A stretch of 64,000 nt of DNA from CAWDMC01 sp963803295 (lineage in GTDB: Bacteria; Acidobacteriota; Terriglobia; UBA7540). Where the stretch lies: the NCBI GenBank assembly GCA_963803295.1, contig CAWDMC010000011.1, forward strand, positions 1 to 64,000, given 5' to 3'. Below, piece after piece: positions 34,134 through 42,725 of this stretch (within the stretch, counting starts at the first letter, position 1; each line of letters begins with the position of its first letter). Under the pieces are notes generated by a model, which saw nothing but the letters and a program-made list of their open reading frames with translations, was not told where the DNA came from and made no database searches. The position numbers and the translations under genes are program-made.

Positions 34134-34832
34134 ATGACTAACGTCAAAGGCGCGAACAAATCAGCCCAGCCGCAGTGGGAATCGGACTTCGCCGTTCCGA
34201 GCCCTGGAACCGAAAGCCCGCGCCCCGGATCTCGTGCCCTCTTCCCGATCTTTCTGAAGATCGAGGGGCGGACTTGTCTGGTGGTTGGGGCCGGCCGTGT
34301 CGGCGAAGAGAAGATTCTGGGACTGCTCGCGGCCCGTGCCTCAATACGAGTAGTGGCACCGCAAGCCACGGAACCGGTGCTGGAATGGGCTCGCCAGGGC
34401 CGAGTGACCCTGATACAAAGGCCGTTCGAGCCGCCTGACCTCGACGGTGTGCTTCTGGCCGTGGTCTCGACGGCTTCGCCTGAGTTAAACCACCGGATCT
34501 TCCGTCTGGCCGAGGAGCGCCGGGTTCTCTGCAACGTGGTGGACGATCCGCTGCACTGCGATTTCTATTACCCCGCAGTAGTGCAACGGGGAGACTTGCA
34601 AATCGCCGTCTCGACCAACGGGAAGAGTCCGGCCTTAGCGCAACGTCTGCGGCGCGACATCGAACAGCAATACGGTCCTGTGTACGAGAAATGGCTCACA
34701 CACCTGGGCCAGGCACGGAAGTCGCTTTATCAGTCACCGATAGATCCTGCGATACGCCGTCAATTGCTACACCGGCTGGCGAGCAAGGAGGAGTTTGACA
34801 CCTTCGTCCGGCAAAATGAGGTCAGCAAATAG
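34134..34832 (+). CDS. Precorrin-2 dehydrogenase / sirohydrochlorin ferrochelatase
   Basis: 232 residues. The N-terminus is a non-conserved stretch, then FLKIEGRTCLVVGAGRVGEEKILGLLAARASIRVVAP (NAD-binding fold). CNVVDDPLHCDFYYPAVVQRGDLQIAVSTNGKSPALA is the CysG-N/Met8p catalytic and substrate signature. It oxidises precorrin-2 and inserts iron to make siroheme, the cofactor of sulfite (and nitrite) reductase. Its gene follows cysH by 76 bp, fitting co-regulation by the attenuator. The C-terminal CobA domain of E. coli CysG is encoded separately, as the next gene. Confidence 0.9.
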   Translation: MTNVKGANKSAQPQWESDFAVPSPGTESPRPGSRALFPIFLKIEGRTCLVVGAGRVGEEKILGLLAARASIRVVAPQATEPVLEWARQGRVTLIQRPFEPPDLDGVLLAVVSTASPELNHRIFRLAEERRVLCNVVDDPLHCDFYYPAVVQRGDLQIAVSTNGKSPALAQRLRRDIEQQYGPVYEKWLTHLGQARKSLYQSPIDPAIRRQLLHRLASKEEFDTFVRQNEVSK

Positions 34833-34982
34833 TGGAAGGATAGTGTAGGGGCGGACCCTGTGCCTGTCCCGAAGGGCTGGAAAGCCGTGTCGCGTCGATG
34901 CGGTATGGCCATTTGGGCCGTCTCGTGCGGAAGCATAGAAACTTCCGGCCGGGCCTTGTGGCTGCCCAGGGGTGACCGGCAA

Positions 34983-35013
34983 GGATCGCCCTTACGAGGG
35001 ATCGCCCTTACGA
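34983..35013. repeat. Two tandem 15-bp repeats
   Basis: GGATCGCCCTTACGA occurs at 34983-34997 and again at 34999-35013, one base apart, in the 200-bp gap before the cobA-type gene. It may be a recent tandem duplication or a regulatory site; nothing else supports either. Confidence 0.7.
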
Positions 35014-35034
35014 CTTGTTACCCGATTTTCAGCT

Positions 35035-35856
35035 ATGATTTCCGCCCTTCGATTTTTGATTCGCGACGTTGAGTTTGGTTCAGCCAAAGCAGGCAAAGTG
35101 TATTTGGTCGGAGCCGGACCTGGCGATCCCGATCTGCTGACTGTGAAAGCGATGCGCCTCATCCAGTCGGCGCGGGTTATTCTACACGACGATCTGGTCT
35201 CGCCCGCCATCCTGCAGCTGGCGCCTCGTTCCGCCGCAGTCCAGAATGTAGGGAAACGCTGCGGCCACAAGGGCGCCGGCCAGGACGAGATCAACGCCCG
35301 TATGATCGACCTTGCCCGCGAGGGACATGACGTCGTCCGCCTTCACGGCGGCGATCCCCTGATCTTCGGTCGCGCCGGAGAAGAGATACGCGCCTTGGCT
35401 GAAGCTGGAATCGATTTTGAAATCGTGCCAGGTGTCACCGCGCCCCTCGGCGCCGCTGCGGCCTTGAGCATTCCATTGACTGATCGTCGACTGGCATCGT
35501 CAGTGATTTTTCTTACCGGACATCGTGTCAACGGCAAGCTCAAGCTTGACTGGCTGGGCCCTCTGCCTCAGCAAACCACGATTGTGATGTACATGCCTGG
35601 TGACGACTACGGCCTGCTCGCTGCGGAACTGTGTTCTGCCGGACTTGCACTCGACACGCCCTGCCTGATCGTCTCCAGGGCCACAACCTCGGAGCAACAG
35701 GTCAGCCGAACCACCGTGGAGGGACTCCCTCAAATCGAACGCCTCCCCTCGCCCAAGATCTTGATTGCCGGTGCGGTCGCGGCAGGCCAACAGGGGGCTG
35801 ACGCGATCGATTCTTTCCTGGTCGGCGAAGCGAACCACCTCGTTTCTACTCGCTAG
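35035..35856 (+). CDS. cobA: Uroporphyrinogen-III C-methyltransferase
   Basis: About 273 residues from the ATG at 35035, although a start nearer the conserved KVYLVGAGPGDPDLLT is possible because typical enzymes begin there. Other signatures are VRLHGGDPLIFGRAGEEIRAL and VPGVTAPLGAAAALSIPLTDRR. The enzyme adds two methyl groups from S-adenosylmethionine to uroporphyrinogen III, giving precorrin-2, the substrate of the preceding gene's product. Together the two make siroheme. It closes the sulfur operon in this window. There is no uroporphyrinogen synthase fusion. Confidence 0.92.
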   Translation: MISALRFLIRDVEFGSAKAGKVYLVGAGPGDPDLLTVKAMRLIQSARVILHDDLVSPAILQLAPRSAAVQNVGKRCGHKGAGQDEINARMIDLAREGHDVVRLHGGDPLIFGRAGEEIRALAEAGIDFEIVPGVTAPLGAAAALSIPLTDRRLASSVIFLTGHRVNGKLKLDWLGPLPQQTTIVMYMPGDDYGLLAAELCSAGLALDTPCLIVSRATTSEQQVSRTTVEGLPQIERLPSPKILIAGAVAAGQQGADAIDSFLVGEANHLVSTR

Positions 35857-35993
35857 ACTGGGAACGATGACCAGCCATTACTCCCGACTTTCGTGAGACC
35901 ACCAGTCGCCCAGTCCTTCGACTTCGCGATCTCCATACGATTCTTCGCGAACCCGCCGCAACGGCAGTGCAGGCCACGCCCAGCGCTTTCGCC

Positions 35994-36021
35994 TTGCAAT
36001 TCATCCCCAGTTCGATACAAT
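35994..36021 (+). promoter_or_regulatory. Possible sigma-70-like promoter
   Basis: TTGCAA (35994-35999) and TACAAT (36016-36021) with a 16-bp spacer. It lies ahead of the DUF4234 relic and the membrane-protein genes that follow. Confidence 0.4.
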
Positions 36022-36083
36022 CTCGGCTCCTGGCACGTCGGGAGCGCCTCGAACCATCGTCTGCGAAACTGCTGGCCCGCCGA

Positions 36084-36320
36084 TGACGAATTACCAACTG
36101 CCAACCCCTTTACCGGAACCGGACCTCGCCTTGCGGCAGACTCCGGTTCTCACGATGCTGCTCTGGACTGCGCTCACATTCGGACTATCAGATCAACCGT
36201 TTCCTAAAGATCCACGCTGCAGCGCCAGGACAAGGAGCGTCTTGGCCGCGCAAGTCTAATTCGAGGAGCGAACCTATGCCCGAAAAAGAATCCATGTCTG
36301 AGGCCCACAGAAACCGCTGA
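36084..36320 (+). pseudogene. DUF4234-family gene relic with internal deletion
   Basis: From ATG 36084 the frame reads NYQLPTPLPEPDLALRQTPV then LTMLLWTALTFG, the start of a small membrane protein. At about 36182 the frame jumps: YQINRFLKIHA (36186 onward), a typical C-terminal DUF4234 motif, follows in another frame to a stop at 36320. The same motif ends the intact related protein encoded at 37354-38928 (YLQYKINRLIKL). The central part, about 150-170 residues, is missing. It is probably a deletion pseudogene rather than a functional short protein. Confidence 0.5.
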
Positions 36321-36351
36321 GATTGAACACTGGCAGGGGTAGGAGCACCGC

Positions 36352-37317
36352 ATGAACTTCACCGAACTTCGACCATTGACCTTGGGAGAGTTGCTCGATC
36401 GCACCTTCAGTTTATATCGCCAACATTTCTGGTCGTTTGTGGGGATTATGGCGATCCCCCAGGTCTTCATGGTGATGCTGCAAATGCTGCAGCAGACGCT
36501 GCTGCACCCAATTATGACCTCGCGATCTACTCTGGCAACCCCGAATTTTGCACTGCTGGCGGGCGCTATTGGCACAGGTCTGATCATTGTGGCTCTATAC
36601 ATGCTTGTGTATAGTGCGGCCCTTGGCGCCACCACCTCGGCTGTTTCCGAGTTCTATCTTGGACGATCGATCACGATTGGGCAAGCCTATGGGCGGCTTC
36701 GGGGCCGCTTCTGGAAACTGATCGCAACCATCGTCCTGCAATTCCTTTGTGGCCTCGGACTAGTGGCAGTGCCTGCCATGATCTTTGCGATGATGATCGC
36801 GGCGATGCCTCACACCAATGAGGGAATAGCAACCCTCGTCATTGTCGGCGTGATCTTCGCTCTGGCAGTTGTGGCGACAGTGATCGCTGCGGTTATATTG
36901 GGTTTGCGCCTGGCATTATCGGTTCCAGCACTGGTCCTCGAAAATGTGAGCCCATTTGACGCCCTCAAGCGGAGTTTCAAGCTGACCAGGGGCTACGCCG
37001 GCAGGATCTTCGTCATTGGCCTGCTAATGGGCTTGATCGGAGTGATTGCGATTGTAGTATTCCAGATGCCGTTCCTGATTGTGACAATGCTCATGGCTGT
37101 GAAGCATAGCGCCATCCCGTTGTGGCTGACCTCGGCGATGGCCGTCTCGCAAGGCATCGGGGTTACCCTTAGCGGGCCGCTTGCGCTTATCGCGATGGCC
37201 CTGGCTTACTATGACACGCGGGTTCGACACGAAGGCTTCGACCTGCAACTCATGATGGCTTCGCTCGGCGAGAGCACTCTGCCAGAAACCCAGGCTGGTT
37301 CTCCCGAGCCGGTCTGA
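36352..37317 (+). CDS. Multi-pass membrane protein (DUF7847/glycerophosphoryl-diester-phosphodiesterase membrane-domain type)
   Basis: 321 residues. The N-terminal RPLTLGELLDRTFSLYRQHFWSFVGIM is the family mark, followed by about six helices (for example GAIGTGLIIVALYMLVYSAAL and LVIVGVIFALAVVATVIAAVI). The PALVLENVSPFDALKRSFKLTRGY motif recurs in the family. No enzymatic residues are visible. It is a paralogue of the next gene, 36 bp downstream, so tandem duplication is likely. Genes of this type often precede DUF4129/MoxR loci; a role in envelope assembly is only suggested by that. Confidence 0.75.
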   Translation: MNFTELRPLTLGELLDRTFSLYRQHFWSFVGIMAIPQVFMVMLQMLQQTLLHPIMTSRSTLATPNFALLAGAIGTGLIIVALYMLVYSAALGATTSAVSEFYLGRSITIGQAYGRLRGRFWKLIATIVLQFLCGLGLVAVPAMIFAMMIAAMPHTNEGIATLVIVGVIFALAVVATVIAAVILGLRLALSVPALVLENVSPFDALKRSFKLTRGYAGRIFVIGLLMGLIGVIAIVVFQMPFLIVTMLMAVKHSAIPLWLTSAMAVSQGIGVTLSGPLALIAMALAYYDTRVRHEGFDLQLMMASLGESTLPETQAGSPEPV

Positions 37318-37353
37318 GTCTCGTCGAACCAGGCGGAAGGTTGAAAAGCAATC

Positions 37354-38928
37354 ATGGATGCGTCTGGACTACGTCCTCTCGGCCTTGGTGAACTGCTCGA
37401 TTTGACCTTCAGCTATTACCGCCGGCACTTCTGGTTTTTTATGGGCCTCATGGCCGTGGTTGAAGTCCCTAAGGTGGTACTCAATCTGGGTCTGATTCTG
37501 TTCCAGAGGCCTTCCCCGCCGAGTAATCCCATCTATTCGGCCTCCACGCATCTCGCGTCGGAAGGCATCGGCCCCGGATTTCTGGCAGTATTCGTCGGTG
37601 TACATTCGCTGGTGTCCCTAGCAGCTCTCGCAGCTATTGCCATTGCCGTTTCAGACCTCCACCTGCACCGCCCCATCACTATCAGGGCCGCCTTTGCCGG
37701 GTTGCGTGGCAAGGTCGGACGATTGATCGGCACTCACTTTCTTAGCCTTCTTTTGGTGATCGGGGTCTATGCGCTTATCGCGATGGCCGCCCTACTCACC
37801 GGGGGCGTGATCGCCTCCGTCGTACGTCTTGCGCTGGGTGGCAGCTCGGACGTTCAAATAATCGTGGGCTTTCTGATCACCCTCATACTTGGCGCCGGTT
37901 TGGTTGGCGGAGGTATTTTCCTCTTGCGCTTTTCTCTCACCATTCCGGTGTTGATGCTTGAAAATGCGGGCCCGGTGCAGTCGTTGAAGCGAAGCTACGC
38001 ACTCACCAAGGGGTACGTGTGGCGGCTCTTCATAGTTGTGCTGCTGATGCTCGTGATCATAACCGTGCTGACGGCGATTTTCCAGGGACCTTTCTATGCG
38101 GCGGCCTCCCTAATGGGCTCGCGGTTCGGCGCCGCGCCCATGTGGCTGAATATCCCCTGGGTGATCTCCGCCGCTGCCGGTGGAAGCTTGGCTCTCCCAT
38201 TAATTATGATCGCTCTCGCACTGGTGTATTACGACACTAGAGTGAGTAAGGAGGGCCTGGACCTGCAGCTAATGATGAACGCCATCGACCACCTGCCCCC
38301 AGCGGTCCAATCTGCACTTCCTCTAACGATCAATTCTGGGCTCGCAAGCCCCGCGGCGGCGATGCTTGAGGCCGGCAATATCCCACTTCTCATTTTGCTA
38401 ACTGTTGTCACCGCCGGCATCTATATACCATGCTGGTTCCTTAAGCGGGCGCGAGGCTTGAATAGCCTCAGGTCCGGAGACAGGCTGCACTCAGCAACGT
38501 TTGTGGTGATCCTTTCGGTCGAAGGCTTGGCCTTCGTTCTCGGCTTCCTGAGCGGTGTCACCGAATCAGTAGCTTTTACTGAACTCGCGAACCTCCTGGG
38601 ACTCAGCGCCGGCGTTCTCCTTCTGGCGCAGAGCTTCAAAGCCCGCGCCATGCTCCGTGACCACGTAAGGGCTGTTAACCCGAGCCGCGCCCATTACAGC
38701 TTGACCGAGTGGGATAACGACTTTTCGGCTGTAGCCACCTTCTTCTTCGGGATCTTTTATCTGCAGTACAAGATCAACCGGCTGATCAAGCTAGGCGCCC
38801 CCGCACCGAGCCGTCCGCTTTACACGGGTTCCGCCAGCTTCACCAGCAGCATGGCGGGACCGCTGCCGGCAGCGCCGAGTACTTCTCCATCCACGGCCGG
38901 GTCGAAATATCGAATCCTCAAACTCTAG
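37354..38928 (+). CDS. Membrane protein: DUF7847-like domain fused to DUF4234
   Basis: 524 residues. The first ~300 repeat the architecture of the preceding gene (RPLGLGELLDLTFSYYRRHFW; MLENAGPVQSLKRSYALTKGY). The C-terminal part (NIPLLILLTVVTAGIYIPCWFLKRARGLNSLRSGDRLHSATF to YLQYKINRLIKL) is a DUF4234-like four-helix unit. A fusion of the two families in one protein is uncommon. No function can be assigned. It is probably co-transcribed with the previous gene. Confidence 0.72.
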   Translation: MDASGLRPLGLGELLDLTFSYYRRHFWFFMGLMAVVEVPKVVLNLGLILFQRPSPPSNPIYSASTHLASEGIGPGFLAVFVGVHSLVSLAALAAIAIAVSDLHLHRPITIRAAFAGLRGKVGRLIGTHFLSLLLVIGVYALIAMAALLTGGVIASVVRLALGGSSDVQIIVGFLITLILGAGLVGGGIFLLRFSLTIPVLMLENAGPVQSLKRSYALTKGYVWRLFIVVLLMLVIITVLTAIFQGPFYAAASLMGSRFGAAPMWLNIPWVISAAAGGSLALPLIMIALALVYYDTRVSKEGLDLQLMMNAIDHLPPAVQSALPLTINSGLASPAAAMLEAGNIPLLILLTVVTAGIYIPCWFLKRARGLNSLRSGDRLHSATFVVILSVEGLAFVLGFLSGVTESVAFTELANLLGLSAGVLLLAQSFKARAMLRDHVRAVNPSRAHYSLTEWDNDFSAVATFFFGIFYLQYKINRLIKLGAPAPSRPLYTGSASFTSSMAGPLPAAPSTSPSTAGSKYRILKL

Positions 38929-39014
38929 GTGAATACACCCGAAGTGAAGACTTCACCGGCGAGACAAGATGTTGCGGAATAAGCTGTTTGTGGCTTCTGG
39001 CCCTGATCGGCTCG

Positions 39015-39080
39015 TGCGGAAAACTAGCGGAAAATGAGCGGAAATATAGCGAAATTCAAGCGGGATCCTGCGGGAATCGG
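39015..39080. repeat. Six 11-bp tandem repeats (helically phased GCGGAAA boxes)
   Basis: Successive units TGCGGAAAACT (39015), AGCGGAAAATG (39026), AGCGGAAATAT (39037), AGCGAAATTCA (39048), AGCGGGATCCT (39059) and GCGGGAATCGG (39070) sit at 11, 11, 11, 11 and 11 bp. That is one DNA turn each, so all boxes face the same side. They lie 130-200 bp before the DUF4129 gene in the gap after 38928. A multi-site binding array or a decayed minisatellite are both possible. Confidence 0.7.
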
Positions 39081-39212
39081 AAAGGCTTAGCTGGCAAAAG
39101 CGTGCCGAGAGGACCTGGTCCGGGACGCAAGCCGAGAGCATGGCACGCCGTGAGATGGTTCATCGCAAACAAGATCGTTGAACCCAGTCCGTGCAGCCGC
39201 TATAAACAGAAT

Positions 39213-40241
39213 ATGCGATTCTTCCAAACAGTGTGCGTCATCACGCTCACCATGGTTGGCATTCCCCCTGGGGTCTCACCTCGGTGGATCCCGGCTTCCG
39301 GGCCCGCAGTCGCAAAAACCGCAACGGCCGCGACACTCGACCTTCATGCTTATCTGGCTGAGCTCGACCGCTGGTCGTCTGCGGCCGCCAAGCTCAAAGG
39401 CGCCCCGGAGCAGGCTGCCAATCTGCGCCGGCTGGTACCCAATTCGTGGAAAGTCACGATTTGCGATGAGCAATTCGAAGTGCCTGCAGAATGGCTGAGA
39501 GATACCCTGATCTCGCTCGAGACCAACCACCAACTCGCAGCCGATTATTCGTCGGAGATCCAGACGCGCCTCGGACGTATGCAGGCGGAAGCCTTGGCGA
39601 TGAGCGATCAGGTCGAAACGGCAGATCGAAACAGACCCCAAGAAGTCCGCGAGCGCCTGGACCGGATCCTGAGGCAAAGCGAATTCGCCGATGTTCACGG
39701 ACCCACCGCGTTCGATCGCCTGCGCGAGCGCATGAGGCAGTGGCTGTACGATCGCTTGTCGCGGCTTTTCGGCCGCTTAGGCACCCATCCGCTGGCCGTA
39801 CGACGATCTGGGTGGATTCTGGCGATAGGGTTGCTGCTGGTATTCATCACTTTACTGGCTCGTGCCTTTCTCGGCCGCCGTGAGGCATCGGCGCTGGACC
39901 TTGGCGGTCCCTTTACGGTTAGCCGAGGATGGCGCGACTGGATGCGTGAGGCCCGCCTCGCCTCCGAGCGTGGCGACTACAGGGATGCGATTCATCTTGC
40001 TTACTGGGCCAGCATCTACCGCCTGGAGGAAACGGGACTCTGGCAGGTGGATCGAACCCGCACTCATCGTGAATACCTGCGGCTGGTCCCCCGCGACGGC
40101 GAACACGAGTCAAGGCGCGCTTCCCTGGCCGATTTGACCCTGCGGTTTGAAAAGATCTGGTATGGAGGCCAACCGGCCTCTTCTCAGGATTTTGCCACGG
40201 TGATTTCACAACTGGAGAGGCTCGGATGCCCGTTCCCATAG
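39213..40241 (+). CDS. DUF4129-domain protein
   Basis: About 342 residues from ATG 39213, giving a signal sequence/anchor (MRFFQTVCVITLTMVGIPPG). A long helical ectodomain follows, then one membrane helix (GWILAIGLLLVFITLLARAFL) and the C-terminal DUF4129 domain: GDYRDAIHLAYWASIYRLEETGLWQVDRTRTHREYLRLV. DUF4129 proteins accompany MoxR/DUF58 systems thought to help assemble or insert envelope protein complexes. Its end overlaps the next gene by 16 bp, implying coupling. Confidence 0.82.
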   Translation: MRFFQTVCVITLTMVGIPPGVSPRWIPASGPAVAKTATAATLDLHAYLAELDRWSSAAAKLKGAPEQAANLRRLVPNSWKVTICDEQFEVPAEWLRDTLISLETNHQLAADYSSEIQTRLGRMQAEALAMSDQVETADRNRPQEVRERLDRILRQSEFADVHGPTAFDRLRERMRQWLYDRLSRLFGRLGTHPLAVRRSGWILAIGLLLVFITLLARAFLGRREASALDLGGPFTVSRGWRDWMREARLASERGDYRDAIHLAYWASIYRLEETGLWQVDRTRTHREYLRLVPRDGEHESRRASLADLTLRFEKIWYGGQPASSQDFATVISQLERLGCPFP

Positions 40242-41476
40242 ATGCAGCCGACCGTAAGCTGCTGTTGCTGACTGGAGCGCTCCTCCTTACGCTCACCCTG
40301 CTCACCAGCCTTCTCGGAGGCGAGAGATCCAGAAGCCCGGAGCCGGGTTTCCCTACCAGCTATTCAACGGCAACAGAGGGCGCCAAAGCAGCCTATCTGC
40401 TGCTCGGTGAACTAGGCTGGACGGTCGAGCGCTGGGTCCATCCGCCCTCCGAGCTTCCGGATGAGGCGGACCGGGTCATTCTGGTGTTGGCCGACCCTCT
40501 AGTGCCCGCCTCAGCCGCAGAAAAACAGGCGGTTCTGGACTTCGTCAAGCGAGGCGGACGCGTGATCGCTACGGGGACGACGGGGGCCGAACTGCTCTCC
40601 CAAGGCAACCTGGGTGCTGCACCCATTGTTTCCTTCAAGGTGAAGGAGTTCGCTGCGGAACTGCCCGCGCCACTCACCTCAGGAGCTCCCGAGATCGTGA
40701 TGAAAACCTCCACGCGTTGGGTTCCGCCCCTGCCGAATCAGCAGCGCTATTATGGCGACACCGCCGGGCCTACTGTGCTGGGATACAGACTGGGCAAAGG
40801 CGAAGTAATCTGGTGGGCCGACTCCCTCCCGCTCACCAACTATGGTCTGACCCAGTCATCGAATCTCATGCTATTTTTGAACTCTCTCCGCCGCCAGGAC
40901 GTGTTGGCCGGCTCGCGCGGCGGCCGGATTGCCGGCCAAGCGGATCGCCACGACGGCACTGCCCGGGAGAAACGAACACGGGTGTTGTGGGATGAGTACT
41001 ACCACGGTGAGCGGTTGGGGTTCTGGGCGTATATGGGACGTACGCCAGCACCGTGGGCCATTGTCCAACTTGGCTTTCTGGGACTGGCAGCTCTGCTCGC
41101 GTTTGGGCGCCGTAGCGGCCCTCTTCGTTCTCTGCCACACGAATCGCGTCTTTCGCCACTGGAATTCGTGGAAACCCTCGGTTCACTTTACCAACACCAG
41201 GGAGCGGCGCGGGACGCGCTGGAAATCAGCTATGGACGATTTCACTCCCTGCTGGTTCGCCGGCTGCGGCTCAGCGAGAGCGCCGCTGCCGACGAGATTG
41301 CCAGGGGGGTTCGGGAACGGCTGGGTTGGACCGTCCCCGGATTCTGGGAGACACTGCACCGCAGCGAGCGCGGCATAAAGAACGCGAACTTGAACGATCA
41401 CGAGGCCCTACGGCTGGTCCAGGATCTGCACGACTACGGCCGTCGGCTCCGGCTGGAGGAAGGCACCAGGGTCTGA
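40226..41476 (+). CDS. DUF4350-domain protein
   Basis: 416 residues with an N-terminal membrane helix (LLLLTGALLLTLTLLTSLLGG). A GATase-like DUF4350 domain follows: FPTSYSTATEGAKAAYLLLGELGWTVERW and VLADPLVPASAAEKQAVLDFVKRGGRVIATGTTG. A second helix (PWAIVQLGFLGLAALLAFG) precedes a cytoplasmic tail. DUF4350 is a regular partner of DUF4129 and MoxR in such loci. The start overlaps the previous gene. The role is unknown apart from that association. Confidence 0.82.
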   Translation: MPVPIDAADRKLLLLTGALLLTLTLLTSLLGGERSRSPEPGFPTSYSTATEGAKAAYLLLGELGWTVERWVHPPSELPDEADRVILVLADPLVPASAAEKQAVLDFVKRGGRVIATGTTGAELLSQGNLGAAPIVSFKVKEFAAELPAPLTSGAPEIVMKTSTRWVPPLPNQQRYYGDTAGPTVLGYRLGKGEVIWWADSLPLTNYGLTQSSNLMLFLNSLRRQDVLAGSRGGRIAGQADRHDGTAREKRTRVLWDEYYHGERLGFWAYMGRTPAPWAIVQLGFLGLAALLAFGRRSGPLRSLPHESRLSPLEFVETLGSLYQHQGAARDALEISYGRFHSLLVRRLRLSESAAADEIARGVRERLGWTVPGFWETLHRSERGIKNANLNDHEALRLVQDLHDYGRRLRLEEGTRV

Positions 41477-41674
41477 GCTGGGCCGGAGGTAGCGCAGAGT
41501 TTCGCCTACCAGAACTCTGCGGCTTTTACCCGCGCCAGAGATAAAAGTGAGGGCGGCAGCGCGGTCGCGTAGACGTCGGCATCTTGGCGGCAAGGGCACC
41601 AAGGGACGGCAGCGCTCCGCGGGAACTATCTAGTCTAGCCTGCCTGGGACGGCGCCACAGGGCCGGGAGAGTTT

Positions 41675-42625
41675 ATGGCGGGGGAAACTGCGAGATTCGT
41701 CGAGCAAGCACGCACCGAGATCGGCAAGGTAATCGTTGGACAGGAAGCGGTCATCAGCCAGTTGCTGGCGGTTTTCATCGCGGGCGGCCATGCCCTGCTC
41801 GAAGGCGTGCCGGGCACTGCCAAGACACTGGCGATTAAAGCGCTGGCCCATCTTGCCAAACTCGATTTCGAGCGCGTTCAGTGCACGCCTGACCTGATGC
41901 CTGCTGACATCCTAGGTGCGAACATCTTCAATCTGAGCACGAGCTCCTTTTCGTTGCACCGCGGCCCGGTGTTCACGGATCTACTGCTGGTGGATGAGGT
42001 CAACCGCATGCCGCCCCGCACGCAGGCCGCACTACTCGAGTCAATGGAAGAGCGTCAGGTAACACTCGATGGCAAGCGCCATCCGCTATCGGAGTTTTTC
42101 ACCGTGTTTGCTACTCAGAATCCGGTGGAGTTCGAAGGCACCTATCCCTTGCCGGAAGCGGAGCTCGATCGGTTCCTGTTCAAAATACACATCGATTACC
42201 TTGATGCCTCCCAGGAGACCGAGGTCCTCTATCGCTACCAAAATGGCTTTGATCCTCGCGATCTAGGACGCCTTGGGCTCGCGCCCGTCGAGAGCGAGTT
42301 GCTCCAGGCGGCCCGCCGTGAAGTAACCCAAGTACGGGTCGAGCCAGCTCTGCTCGATTACGTTGTCAAGGTGGTCAGGCGGACAAGAGATTGGCCCGCA
42401 GTTAGCCTGGGCGGGAGCACGCGCGCCACTGTGAATCTGCTGCTCGCGGCCAAGACCTTTGCCGCCATCGAGGGCCGTGACTACGTGATCCCGGACGACA
42501 TCAAGGCCGCGGCTCCGCCTTCCTTACGGCACCGCCTGATCGTTAAGCCCGAGGCTGACCTTGAGGGCATAACACCTGACCGTGTGGTCAGCGATATTCT
42601 GGCCGGAGTGGAAGTTCCCAAATAG
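41675..42625 (+). CDS. MoxR-type AAA+ ATPase
   Basis: 316 residues. Walker A is LLEGVPGTAKTLAIKAL; Walker B is LLLVDEVNRMPP. The sensor region is FTVFATQNPVEFEGTYPLPEAELDRFLFK, all standard for the MoxR family. MoxR ATPases act as chaperones, usually with a von Willebrand-domain or DUF58 protein. The gene follows DUF4350 by 198 bp, with GGGAGAG before the ATG. The expected DUF58 gene is not downstream: only 100 bp separate it from a convergent gene. Confidence 0.9.
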   Translation: MAGETARFVEQARTEIGKVIVGQEAVISQLLAVFIAGGHALLEGVPGTAKTLAIKALAHLAKLDFERVQCTPDLMPADILGANIFNLSTSSFSLHRGPVFTDLLLVDEVNRMPPRTQAALLESMEERQVTLDGKRHPLSEFFTVFATQNPVEFEGTYPLPEAELDRFLFKIHIDYLDASQETEVLYRYQNGFDPRDLGRLGLAPVESELLQAARREVTQVRVEPALLDYVVKVVRRTRDWPAVSLGGSTRATVNLLLAAKTFAAIEGRDYVIPDDIKAAAPPSLRHRLIVKPEADLEGITPDRVVSDILAGVEVPK

Positions 42626-42725
42626 CTGGACATCCCCGTCGATAGTCAGTCATTTTTGAAACCAAAATGCGCGGGAAGGTGCGAACCTGCGAGTGACTAA
42701 GTCCTCTTCCCAAAAATCCGCGGCA

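Noticed and set aside
35893..36207. 104-codon ORF before the membrane-protein genes
   Set aside because: It runs across the promoter-like region and the DUF4234 relic in the wrong frame.
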